64,000 nucleotides of DNA from CBDFGE01 sp965247055 (lineage in GTDB: Bacteria; Chloroflexota; Dehalococcoidia; Lucifugimonadales; JAGWBF01). Made by a program: the position numbers and the translations under genes. Of the stretch, positions 16,995-24,708 are shown one piece after another. Where the stretch lies: NCBI GenBank assembly GCA_965247055.1, contig CBDFGE010000006.1, positions 620,001 through 684,000 of the forward strand, written 5' to 3'. The number at the start of each line of letters is the position of its first letter. The first letter of the stretch is position 1. The notes under the pieces are model-generated. The model did not search any database. It saw only the letters and a list, made by a program, of their open reading frames with translations, and was not told the origin of the DNA.

Positions 16995-17156
16995 ATGACT
17001 AGACGTAAAAAAAAGGCGACTGAGATGACGACCGAGGAACTTGAGAAACGACTATTCCCGAAGAAGGTCGTAGACGAAGTGAAGCGCATTGCTCATGGGA
17101 AGGATGACCCTGAAACTGTACCTGAGCAACCATCACATGATAAGTCTAGCACATAA
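16995..17156 (+). CDS. 53-residue charged small protein inside the IS1595-like element (candidate)
   Basis: The frame starts MTRRKKKATEMTTEELEKRL, continues FPKKVVDEVKRIAHGKDD and ends in an acidic, Pro/Ser tail. It is a basic-then-helical small protein that could bind nucleic acid. It is divergent from the transposase and intact in both copies of the element. The copies are nearly identical, so this gives little evidence of selection. No convincing ribosome site is visible. Confidence 0.4.
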   Translation: MTRRKKKATEMTTEELEKRLFPKKVVDEVKRIAHGKDDPETVPEQPSHDKSST

Positions 17157-17315
17157 GAGTTACCGTGTCAAATATACAATCTCGACACCTTTGTGGGCTC
17201 ACTGCATGGAACACCTGACCCGGTGACCGATAGCCCAGGGCTTGATGGGGCCGCTCTTGGTTGTAGAAGGCCAGATAAGCCCCAATCCCCTTTCTGGCTC
17301 AAGTGGACCCCATGA

Positions 17316-18251
17316 TCAGGACAGCGGTGAGGCTAAAATAAGAGAGTCTACCGCTGGGGTGTCTTGTAAACCTTCATCCGATGGTAAGGCTCGTGGATGT
17401 TCCAGTAAACACCTTTGTGGGCTCACTGCATGGAACACCTGACCCGGTGACCGATAGCCCAGGGCTTGATGGGGCCGCTCTTGGTTGTAGAAGGCCAGAT
17501 AAGCCCCAATCCCCTTTCTGGCCTCAGTCCCATTTTGGTATGCCTTCAGGTACACCTCCTCGTACTTGATGCTGCGCCACAGCCGTTCCACGAAGACGTT
17601 GTCCATGCACCGGCCCCTGCCGTCCATGCTCACTTGAACGCCTTGCGCCAGCAGCATGCTGGTGAAGGCCTCGCTGGTGAACTGGCTGCCCTGGTCGGTG
17701 TTGAAGATCTGTGGCCGACCCTTGCTCAAGGCCTCTTCCAGAGCCGCAACACAGAAGTCTACCTCCAGGGTGTTGGACAGCCGCCAGGCCAGCACGTAGC
17801 GGCTGTGCCAGTCCATGATGGCCACCAAGTAGAGGAAACCCCGAGCCATGGGTATGTAGGTGATGTCGGTGGCCCACACCTGGTTGACCCGGTTGATCTC
17901 CAGCCCCCTGAGCAAGTACGGATAGACCTTATGCCCTGGGTTTGGCTTGCTGGTGTTGGGACGCCGGTAGATGGCCTCCAGGCCTATCAGCTGCATCAGC
18001 CGGCGGACCCGCTTGCGGTTGACCTGGTGTCCGTGATTGCTGAGCCAGGCAGTCATCCTTCTGGAGCCGTAGAAAGGTGTCTTCAGGTACTGTTGGTCTA
18101 TGAGGGCCATCAACTCCAAGTCCTCGGCGCCGGCCTCGGTTGGCAGGTAGTACAACGAGGAGCGGCTGATACCCAGCAAGGCGCACTGGCGCACCAGAGA
18201 CAGCTTCGGTTCTTCTCGGTCAATCATGGCCCGGCGTTGGGACCGGCTCAC
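17316..18251 (-). CDS. IS3-family transposase OrfB (inner copy)
   Basis: 311 residues. An HTH_21-type N-terminus (FYGSRRMTAWLSNHGHQVNR) leads to the rve integrase core with Asp in VWATDITYIP, Asp in IFNTDQGSQF and Glu in NVFVERLWRSIKYEEVY, then QERPHQALGYRSPGQVF. The start overlaps OrfA in ATGA, so it is coupled, and a frameshifted OrfAB fusion is also possible as in other IS3 members. The frame is intact. Confidence 0.95.
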   Translation of the reverse strand: MSRSQRRAMIDREEPKLSLVRQCALLGISRSSLYYLPTEAGAEDLELMALIDQQYLKTPFYGSRRMTAWLSNHGHQVNRKRVRRLMQLIGLEAIYRRPNTSKPNPGHKVYPYLLRGLEINRVNQVWATDITYIPMARGFLYLVAIMDWHSRYVLAWRLSNTLEVDFCVAALEEALSKGRPQIFNTDQGSQFTSEAFTSMLLAQGVQVSMDGRGRCMDNVFVERLWRSIKYEEVYLKAYQNGTEARKGIGAYLAFYNQERPHQALGYRSPGQVFHAVSPQRCLLEHPRALPSDEGLQDTPAVDSLILASPLS

Positions 18252-18532
18252 AACCCGAAGCTCCGTGACAAAAAATCCCGTTCCACCTTGAGTTGCCCAA
18301 TCTGTTGGTAGAGCTGGGCAGTGAGGACCTCTTGGTCCTTCTCCTGGCGTCCACCACCATTTTCAAAGAGGTGCGGCGCCCCCTGAGTCAAGGCCTTCTT
18401 CCAGGCATGGATCTGGCTCGGGTGGACTTCAAACCGGCTGGCCAGCTCTGCAATGGTGTGCTCCCCCTGGAGCGCGGCCAAAGCCACTTTGGCCTTGAAG
18501 ACTGGGCTGTGCTTCTTACGTGTTTGCTTCAT
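18248..18532 (-). CDS. IS3-family OrfA (inner copy)
   Basis: 94 residues of HTH_Tnp_1 type: KHSPVFKAKVALAALQGEH, TIAELASRFEVHPSQIHAWK, then a leucine-zipper-like tail (LTAQLYQQIGQLKVERDFL). It recognises the element ends with OrfB. Confidence 0.95.
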   Translation of the reverse strand: MKQTRKKHSPVFKAKVALAALQGEHTIAELASRFEVHPSQIHAWKKALTQGAPHLFENGGGRQEKDQEVLTAQLYQQIGQLKVERDFLSRSFGL

Positions 18533-18611
18533 GTCCTGCTCCTTGTTTCCGTCCTATTTTAGGAGCGGGACTCTCTCTTAGCCACCTGTCCGAATTTTGG
18601 GGTCCACCTCA

Positions 18612-19343
18612 GGCCTCAGTCCCATTTTGGTATGCCTTCAGGTACACCTCCTCGTACTTGATGCTGCGCCACAGCCGTTCCACGAAGACGTTGTCCATGC
18701 ACCGGCCCCTGCCGTCCATGCTCACTTGAACGCCTTGCGCCAGCAGCATGCTGGTGAAGGCCTCGCTGGTGAACTGGCTGCCCTGGTCGGTGTTGAAGAT
18801 CTGTGGCCGACCCTTGCTCAAGGCCTCTTCCAGAGCCGCAACACAGAAGTCTACCTCCAGGGTGTTGGACAGCCGCCAGGCCAGCACGTAGCGGCTGTGC
18901 CAGTCCATGATGGCCACCAAGTAGAGGAAACCCCGAGCCATGGGTATGTAGGTGATGTCGGTGGCCCACACCTGGTTGACCCGGTTGATCTCCAGCCCCC
19001 TGAGCAAGTACGGATAGACCTTATGCCCTGGGTTTGGCTTGCTGGTGTTGGGACGCCGGTAGATGGCCTCCAGGCCTATCAGCTGCATCAGCCGGCGGAC
19101 CCGCTTGCGGTTGACCTGGTGTCCGTGATTGCTGAGCCAGGCAGTCATCCTTCTGGAGCCGTAGAAAGGTGTCTTCAGGTACTGTTGGGCTATGAGGGCC
19201 ATCAACTCCAAGTCCTCGGCGCCGGCCTCGGTTGGCAGGTAGTACAACGAGGAGCGGCTGATACCCAGCAAGGCGCACTGGCGTACCAGAGACAGCTTCG
19301 GTTCTTCTCGGTCAATCATGGCCCGGCGTTGGGACCGGCTCAC
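18612..19343 (-). pseudogene. IS3-family transposase OrfB (outer copy), interrupted by the inner copy
   Basis: The first 241 residues are almost identical to the inner OrfB (for example LIAQQYL instead of LIDQQYL) and include the DDE residues. The frame stops shortly after the junction at AYQNGTEA. The following coding part lies at 17185-17298 and its far end is deleted. Confidence 0.9.
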
Positions 19344-19624
19344 AACCCGAAGCTCCGTGACAAAAAATCCCGTTCCACCTTGAGCTGCCCAATCTGTTGG
19401 TAGAGCTGGGCAGTGAGGACCTCTTGGTCCTTCTCCTGGCGTCCACCACCATTTTCAAAGAGGTGCGGCGCCCCCTGAGTCAAGGCCTTCTTCCAGGCAT
19501 GGATCTGGCTCGGGTGGACTTCAAACCGGCTGGCCAGCTCTGCAATGGTGTGCTCCCCCTGGAGCGCGGCCAAAGCCACTTTCGCCTTGAAGACTGGGCT
19601 GTGCTTCTTACGTGTTTGCTTCAT
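19340..19624 (-). CDS. IS3-family OrfA (outer copy)
   Basis: 94 residues, identical in protein sequence to the inner OrfA. Intact, but its OrfB partner is broken. Confidence 0.92.
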   Translation of the reverse strand: MKQTRKKHSPVFKAKVALAALQGEHTIAELASRFEVHPSQIHAWKKALTQGAPHLFENGGGRQEKDQEVLTAQLYQQIGQLKVERDFLSRSFGL

Positions 19625-19703
19625 GTCCTGCTCCTTGTTTCCGTCCTATTTTAGGAGCGGGACTCTCTCTTAGCCACCTGTCCGAATTTTGGGGTCCACC
19701 TCA

Positions 19704-19970
19704 GAATGTCGTCGTCGCCCCAGTTAATCTCCCAACTCGTGATCGCGTCTGCGCCAGGATCGCTGGAAAACAAGGTTAGGACATAGATGTGTCCCTGGTC
19801 CACGCTCTCTGCACCGCTCAGCGGCACACTCCAATCCTCCGTGTCCGCGAAGGACTCGGCAACGCCCGGGGCCGGTGCCTCCGATCCCTCGCGACGACAA
19901 GCCCCACCAGGCCTACCGATGTGAGGACACCTACAAGCGCAAGAGCGATTATGTGAGTACGGCCTCTCAT
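19704..19970 (-). pseudogene. Secreted PKD-domain protein, 5' fragment with a frameshift, cut by the IS3 element
   Basis: Starts MRGRTHIIALALVGVLTSVG followed by LVGLVVA, a signal peptide or anchor. Near 19890 the homology changes frame to REGSEAPAPGVAESFADTED and a PKD-type start (YVLTLFSSDPGADAITSWEI then NWGDDD). The IS3 end lies directly after this. The original was probably a large extracellular repeat protein. The frameshift may be real decay. Confidence 0.7.
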
Positions 19971-20291
19971 TTCGCAACCCCCTCTACGTATATCTAGTCC
20001 GGTCATTACCCATTGCCCTTGAAATGGCCCAAACCTAGATCTCTATGAAGTAGTTGTCCGCCTCCGAGTACGCGTTTCAGGCGTATGATAACACGGTGCC
20101 ACCGGCCGTATAGATCACCCGAGGCGGGCTGAGGACCTGAACTGGGGATGTTTCGGGGTGGAATCTTGGGGGTAGGTGCGGCCTGAAGTTAGCCACCCTG
20201 CGCGGAGGCCCATCGAGGTACCCTAGCCGGTACGGCCTCCCTACTAGGGGAGGTAGGCGCGGACGTCTCACGCTCTAGCTAGCCGCGGGTA
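19971..20291. other. Intergenic region, nothing recognised
   Basis: About 320 bases between the PKD fragment and the DUF5681 gene. I see no credible gene, RNA or terminator. Confidence 0.5.
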
Positions 20292-20756
20292 CTACTCTGC
20301 CGGAGTCTCTCCCACAATCCTGGCTTCGATTATCTGAGGCTTGTCCCCACTGGAGGCCAACCGGTTGCTATTCGGTTCCTTCTTAGCCTCCAGCTCTTCC
20401 AGAATCTCTCTGAGGGTCTCGACAGAGTGATGGCTTAGGGGAGATTGTAGCTGAATGGGCCCCTTGTTGGCCCCACTAACCTCATGCTCATAGGGCATGT
20501 GCCCAAAGCCGCGGTTGGTCAACCATTCTACCGCTTGTATCTGGTGCCCCGGCTTCACGTTCTCCACGACCTTATTCCCTACTCTCTTCCCCATGGCGAT
20601 GGCCATCATGACGTTGATCAGATCCTTGCCCTCGTGGGAGATGGCCTTAATGTAGTTCTCGAGGGTATGGTAGACTTTGCCGGCATGCCGTATCTGGAGG
20701 TGACGCGACGGCCGACCAGACGGGTTCCCCGCTACGCCTGGCTGCAAGGGCTTCAA
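20292..20756 (-). CDS. DUF5681-type protein (phage small-terminase-like)
   Basis: 154 residues. The N-terminal KPLQPGVAGNPSGRPSRH is the hallmark of DUF5681, found beside terminase genes of phages and gene transfer agents and thought to bind DNA. A helical region (YHTLENYIKAISHEGKDLIN...AVEWLTNRGFG) follows, then a low-complexity C-terminus. The start is TTG with GGAG 10 bases upstream. No large terminase or portal gene is nearby, so this is a stray prophage gene. Confidence 0.65.
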   Translation of the reverse strand: MKPLQPGVAGNPSGRPSRHLQIRHAGKVYHTLENYIKAISHEGKDLINVMMAIAMGKRVGNKVVENVKPGHQIQAVEWLTNRGFGHMPYEHEVSGANKGPIQLQSPLSHHSVETLREILEELEAKKEPNSNRLASSGDKPQIIEARIVGETPAE

Positions 20757-20934
20757 GTTCCGGTTGCTCCGTTAACGAGCTAGTGCGCGGGCTTCTTCCG
20801 TGGTCACTACTACATCCCCTCAGCCCCATTGTTTGCTGTGGCGTGGCTGCGTGTCAACCACATTTCCCCCGTGGGCTTGTCCATGCCCATGATGATTCCC
20901 GCAAGCTAAGCCCACCAATAGAGTCAGTTTTATA

Positions 20935-20956
20935 GGCTGCCCGAGGGAGGGCAGCC
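20935..20956. other. 8-bp GC hairpin upstream of the alpha/beta hydrolase
   Basis: GGCTGCCC and GGGCAGCC around GAGGGA. It lies in the 285-base gap between two divergent genes. It has no T-run, so it could be an operator or an RNA structure. Confidence 0.4.
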
Positions 20957-21041
20957 CAGTAGGTTACCTAAGCACGATCTAATGTTTGACGTGCTTCCTG
21001 AGTGACCGTATCATCACTGTCGTCAGGGTTCATCTGCCCCC

Positions 21042-21947
21042 GTGGGATGGGCCCAGATCCTATTGGAAAAGTCAGGGAGAACTCTCTTGCCCTCGCCCAC
21101 CGCTGGATCCTCTACGGTCAATGGAGTGCGCCTCCGATACTGGACGTGGGGAAGCGCCGGACGGCCGTTGGTGCTGCTGCACGGACTGGCATCCACGCGC
21201 CGCATCTGGGACCTCGTAGCGCCACTGCTGGCGCAAGACTTCTGGGTTGTTACTCCAGACCAGCGTGGTCACGGTGAGAGCGACAAGCCCGACGGACCCT
21301 ACGACTTCGCCACGGTGGCCGCCGACCTGAACGGGCTCCTCTGCGACCTCAAGATCGACTCAGCCATCCTGGTGGGTCACTCCTGGGGAGGCAACGTGGC
21401 CCTTGAGCACGCAGCTACCTATGAGTCGGCGACTGCTGGCCTTTGTCTGATAGATGGGGGCACTATAGAGGTCTCGAGCTACTTCCCGAGCCTGGAGACG
21501 GCCAAGGTGGAAATGGCCCCTCCAGAATTAAGTGGTACGGCCCTAGACGCCTTTAGAGCCCACATGAGAGAGATGGACTTCGGGTTCGAGTTGACGCCAC
21601 AGATCCAGCAGGCGATAGAGGCCAACTTCGAGGCGCTGGAGGACGGTACGATCAGGGCCCGACTAAGCAGAGCTAACCATATGTCAGTGATCGAGGCGTT
21701 CTGGGACCAGAAACCGTCTGAACTCTACCACCTCGTGCAGTGCCCGGTCCTGCTCATGCCAGCCCGCGGCTCCCGCCCAAACCCTTGGAGGGAGCGGGCG
21801 GAGAGGTCCATAGCCGCTGCGGAACACGCCTTGCCCGTGAGCAAGACCGTCTGGATGGAAGACAGCGTCCACGATGTGCCGCTCCAGCGGCCCCAGCTAG
21901 TGGCAGAGGTTATACAAGGGCACTACAGCAGCGGCTTCTTTGGCTAA
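21042..21947 (+). CDS. Alpha/beta hydrolase
   Basis: About 300 residues. The fold is complete: oxyanion region PLVLLHGLASTRRIW, DQRGHGESDKP, nucleophile elbow GHSWGGN (Ser), and a late His in SVHDVPLQRPQ. The cap region (AFRAHMREMDFGFELTPQIQ) is ordinary. It may hydrolyse small esters or lactones; the substrate is unknown. The given start is GTG without a good ribosome site. In-frame TTG codons at 21063 and 21087 (the latter after AGGGAGA) are alternatives. It resembles, but is not the missing part of, the broken hydrolase near 5.2 kb. Confidence 0.85.
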   Translation: MGWAQILLEKSGRTLLPSPTAGSSTVNGVRLRYWTWGSAGRPLVLLHGLASTRRIWDLVAPLLAQDFWVVTPDQRGHGESDKPDGPYDFATVAADLNGLLCDLKIDSAILVGHSWGGNVALEHAATYESATAGLCLIDGGTIEVSSYFPSLETAKVEMAPPELSGTALDAFRAHMREMDFGFELTPQIQQAIEANFEALEDGTIRARLSRANHMSVIEAFWDQKPSELYHLVQCPVLLMPARGSRPNPWRERAERSIAAAEHALPVSKTVWMEDSVHDVPLQRPQLVAEVIQGHYSSGFFG

Positions 21948-22270
21948 AGGCTGGGTGTCCCCCCCCAATGGCCCCCACTCTTGGCCGAGGAGGCTCATAT
22001 GGGGGCCGATGCCTAGCCGAAACTGCACAGAGACGTCATCCCTGGAGATCGTTACTCCGGATCAACCGATCTCTGACGGTCATGTGGGACACATACTCCA
22101 CTTTCTTCCCTTTTCCTTCCCCTATAACCCCGGTAGCTAGCGGAGGTCGACCCATGCCGGCCTTCCTCTGCATCAAGGGTCCCCGTCCGGGTCGAGGATG
22201 CGACCCAGCCGGAGCTGCTCCCGCTTGACGGACTCATACAGGGTCCCGTGATTCTCGCCCGTGGACTGGA

Positions 22271-22413
22271 AGTGGCCACGCACCCACGCGACCTCCCGGT
22301 GTTGCTTCTGAAGCCGGTTCAACGATGGGAAGCTCTGAAGTACAGTGGCCACGCACCCACGCGACCTCCCGGTGTTGCTTCTGAAGCCGGTTCAACGATG
22401 GGAAGCTCTGAAG
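22271..22413 (+). repeat. Tandem duplication, two 70-bp units with period 73
   Basis: 22271-22340 and 22344-22413 are the same 70 bases, separated by TAC. The period is not a multiple of 3, so any reading frame crossing both copies shifts. It lies in an otherwise gene-poor stretch (21948-22840). Confidence 0.95.
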
Positions 22414-22599
22414 GTGCCAGGCATCACCATCAAGCCTGGGGGTAGTGGGATAGTCGTGGAGATGACTGTGGACGGTGCAGCCCGGCTGGTTGAGCACGTG
22501 CAACGTTGGAAGGTTGGGAAAGGGGACTCTAGGCTGTTTCAACTGTTCCTGGAAGAGCTGGTTCAACAGGGTAAGGTGGCAAGGCGGAGACAGGCGTAG
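22345..22599 (+). CDS. Hypothetical small protein beginning in the duplicated segment
   Basis: 84 residues from a GTG. After the repeat-encoded part (LPVLLLKPVQRWEALK) comes VPGITIKPGGSGIVVEMTVD and a helical, basic end (VEHVQRWKVGKGDSRLFQLF). The C-terminal 60 residues look protein-like. The true start may have been moved by the duplication. No family is recognised and no ribosome site is clear. Confidence 0.35.
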   Translation: MATHPRDLPVLLLKPVQRWEALKVPGITIKPGGSGIVVEMTVDGAARLVEHVQRWKVGKGDSRLFQLFLEELVQQGKVARRRQA

Positions 22600-22840
22600 C
22601 CAGGGAGGCAGAGGCATTGGGGACGTGGGTCCCCAGAGTAGGAGAGGGATCCGAGGGACCGGCCCCCTTTGATGAAAGGGTGGGACGAGCCAGCACGCAA
22701 TGTGCCCTGCTTACTGCCTGAGACCACCTGCCTGCGCCGCGGTATCTTGACACGGGAACCCCGCTGCACCAGAATCTGGGGAACAGATCAGGTCGGGCCG
22801 GTCTACCTGGCACCGTTATCTTGAGGAGAAGGAGGCTGCT

Positions 22841-23647
22841 ATGGAATTCCAGACAGTCATACTGCAAAAGCGGGACCACGTCGCGAAAGTAAGCCTGAAC
22901 CGGCCCGAGCGGCTTAACGCCGTCAACCAGCAGATGTTCAAAGAGCTGAACCTGGCATTGACGGATGTGGCCGAGGACTCGGAGATCTGGGTGCTGGTGC
23001 TCACCGGCGAGGGCCGGGCCTTCTGCGCTTCCGCCGACATGAAGGAACAGCGACAGGGAGGCGACCGTCTTCTGAGCGAGAGATCTCCCTACGACACCTG
23101 GAGCTTCATTCGAAGTCAGCCTCAGCAGGTAACTCTGAGGCTGACGCAGATGCAGAAGCCCACCATCGCCATGGTCAATGGCCTGGCGGTGGGCGACGGC
23201 TTCGACTGGGTGCTGGCCTGCGACATCCGCATTGGCTGCGAGCACTCCCGCTTCATGAACGCTTTCATCCAGATGGGCCTGGTCTCCAACACCGGGTCTA
23301 CATGGCTTCTGCCACGTGCAGTGGGTATAAACAGGGCCCTGGAGCTGCTCTACAGCGGTGACTGGCTGGAGGCGGAAGCGGCACACAACCTGGGCGTTCT
23401 GAACCGCCTGGTCCCGTCAGAACGTCTGGAGGACGAGACCATGACCTTGGCCCTGCGGATCGCCGAGAAGGCTCCCATAGCCAACCGCATGGTAAAGGAT
23501 ATGGTATATCGCGGGCTCGGCCAGAGCCTGGAAGAGCACCTGGCGGAAGCGGCCCACGCCGAGGTTCTCACCCTCGCTACCGAGGACCACCGCGAGGCGC
23601 TATCTGCCTTCCTGGAGAAACGCCTGCCCCACTTCTCCGGTCGGTAG
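22841..23647 (+). CDS. Enoyl-CoA hydratase/isomerase (crotonase) family protein
   Basis: 268 residues with the crotonase fold: RPERLNAVNQQMFKEL, oxyanion-hole strand GRAFCASADMKEQ, second oxyanion region NGLAVGDGFDWVLACDIRIG, and MGLVSNTGSTWLLPRAVG at the catalytic helix. The acidic residues of classical hydratases are replaced there by Ser and Asn, so the reaction may be an isomerisation, hydrolysis or C-C cleavage instead of hydration. The ATG has AAGGAGG at good distance. It stands alone between gene-poor stretches. Confidence 0.88.
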   Translation: MEFQTVILQKRDHVAKVSLNRPERLNAVNQQMFKELNLALTDVAEDSEIWVLVLTGEGRAFCASADMKEQRQGGDRLLSERSPYDTWSFIRSQPQQVTLRLTQMQKPTIAMVNGLAVGDGFDWVLACDIRIGCEHSRFMNAFIQMGLVSNTGSTWLLPRAVGINRALELLYSGDWLEAEAAHNLGVLNRLVPSERLEDETMTLALRIAEKAPIANRMVKDMVYRGLGQSLEEHLAEAAHAEVLTLATEDHREALSAFLEKRLPHFSGR

Positions 23648-23667
23648 GTGGAGTGCCTCGCGTGAAC

Positions 23668-23723
23668 CCTCACCCCGTCCTTCGGCCACCCCTCTCTCAT
23701 CGGGAGAGGGGCCGGGGGTGAGG
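23668..23723. repeat. Intergenic palindrome (CCTCACCCC...GGGGTGAGG type)
   Basis: The outer arms CCTCACCCC and GGGGTGAGG and the inner arms CCCCTCTC and GAGAGGGG make a long hairpin 20 bases after the stop of the crotonase gene. Palindromes of this composition are scattered through many bacterial genomes. It can act as a 3' end structure. Confidence 0.6.
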
Positions 23724-23825
23724 TCCCCAATGTTATCAGGGATCTATCTCGGCCCGATTATACTGTCCTGGCCGAAATGGGCCGGGACTTCGGCAGCGCA
23801 ACCCATAGAAGGACTTCCAGAGACC

Positions 23826-24191
23826 TTAGGCCAGTGGGACAACAGCGTAAAATCGTGACTGATCACCGACCACCCGAGTAGTGTGTCCTCGGCCAGTAAG
23901 GTCTTCGGCCAACAAGATATCCCCCGGGACTATGCGCCTGACTGTACCGTCACTGGCTTCTATCTCGACCTCACCGGGTATGGCGATGACATACTGGCGG
24001 CGAGGAGCGTTGTGCCAGTCTAGGAAATATCCAGGTTGCGAGAGACGGAAGGTTATACCGGTAGCCGGTTGTAATGGTGTCCCCTCTCCGTAGGCCCCTT
24101 CAGCATCAACGAAATGCTCGAAGAGGGGAGTAACCTCCTCCATATGTGACAGTCCGTCGTCCCCAGCATATACCCTTAGAATAGTTGGCAT
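23826..24191 (-). CDS. Cupin-domain protein
   Basis: 121 residues, a single small beta-barrel. GYFLDWHNAPRRQYVIAIPG with EVEIEASDG and VPGDILLAEDLTGRGHTT give the two cupin motifs. Candidate metal ligands are H (WHNAP) and H (GRGHTT). The ATG at 24191 follows AAGGAGGTACT. The function is unknown; similar small cupins bind metals or act as isomerases. Confidence 0.85.
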   Translation of the reverse strand: MPTILRVYAGDDGLSHMEEVTPLFEHFVDAEGAYGEGTPLQPATGITFRLSQPGYFLDWHNAPRRQYVIAIPGEVEIEASDGTVRRIVPGDILLAEDLTGRGHTTRVVGDQSRFYAVVPLA

Positions 24192-24234
24192 AGTACCTCC
24201 TTGGTACGAATAGCGTCGCTGCCGCAGCTATTGT

Positions 24235-24708
24235 TCATGGGGCACCTGGTAGAGACTCGCAGGCAACTCCGTCCTTGTCGCCATCCAGACGGTGAGGATC
24301 AACTCCAGGCCCGCCGGCAGATAGGTAGAAGTTCTGGGACTCACTCCAGGTGGAGAAGTCCGAAGAATTACGGTGTGGGCCGAAGGGGTCATAGCGGAGA
24401 CCACCGGCAGAGGATGGTACCGTTGGCACAGGGCTACCGCCAGAACATCGCCACAGGCCAACATACTGCGCTTGAGCCTGCCTCTCGAGCGCCAAATACT
24501 CCCCTTCCATATAGGCCAGCCGGCGTCCGAATGCCCCTCGTTCCCAGGCCATGGAATCGAATACAAGCTGTACGGTCTCTCCCAGTAACAATCTGCTGGC
24601 GAACTTGGTGGCATTGCGGCCCCAGTCGGTCAGGCAGGCAGTGTCGGTGATGTCCCCATACTCTTGGGGCTTGTTCTCTCCAAGGGTCTCCGGTGTATCA
24701 ACTCCTAG
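24235..24708 (-). pseudogene. Thermonuclease-like (SNase) protein with Excalibur tail, N-terminus lost to an IS
   Basis: The frame begins at the IS border with LGVDTPETLGENKPQEYG, the active-site start of staphylococcal-nuclease homologues. It continues LLLGETVQLVFDS, GRRLAYMEGEYL and AQAQYVGLWR, and ends in an Excalibur Ca2+-binding motif (DPHRLDGDKDGVACESLP). The signal peptide and first strands are missing. CTAG at the junction is part of the codons for Leu-Gly and is probably the IS target. Confidence 0.8.

Larger units (their letters stand above)
15433..17184 (-). mobile_element. IS1595-like element with passenger genes, copy 1
   Basis: 1752 bp. The ends match as inverted repeats: CGGGATTGTATACTTCATGCGG at the left and CGAGATTGTATATTTGACACGG read inward from the right (17 of 22). 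It carries an ISXO2-like transposase (minus strand) and two plus-strand open frames. The flanks do not show a shared 8-bp duplication: the left flank is an aldo/keto reductase, the right a truncated IS3. The present copy is therefore a recombination product of at least two insertions. A second, inverted and end-truncated copy is at 33392-35086. Confidence 0.85.
17299..18611 (-). mobile_element. IS3-family element (inner copy), complete, inserted in its own relative
   Basis: 1313 bp. Left end TCAAGTGGACCCCATGATCA and right end read inward TGAGGTGGACCCCAAAATTC form the inverted repeats. GGC flanks both sides (17296-17298 and 18612-18614), a 3-bp target duplication as expected for IS3. The unoccupied target CTTTCTGGCCTCAGTCCC is preserved in the inner copy's own sequence near 17519. 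Confidence 0.95.
17185..19703 (-). mobile_element. IS3-family element (outer copy), left-truncated and split by a second copy
   Basis: The outer copy consists of 17185-17298 and 18612-19703. Its left 110 bases are gone, cut at the IS1595-like end. Its right end (GGTCCACCTCA at 19693-19703) is intact and cuts a PKD-protein gene. The two parts join exactly across the inner copy when one GGC is removed. Confidence 0.9.

Noticed and set aside
17466..18311. Plus-strand 281-codon frame across the IS3 transposase, repeated in the second copy
   Set aside because: Antisense to orfA/orfB of a standard IS3 element, and duplicated only because the element is.
20292..20756. An intact prophage around the DUF5681 gene
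   Set aside because: No terminase large subunit, portal, capsid, tail or integrase genes are in the window.
22261..22413. A CRISPR-like repeat
   Set aside because: Only two 70-bp units with a 3-base spacer; this is a simple tandem duplication and no cas gene is near.
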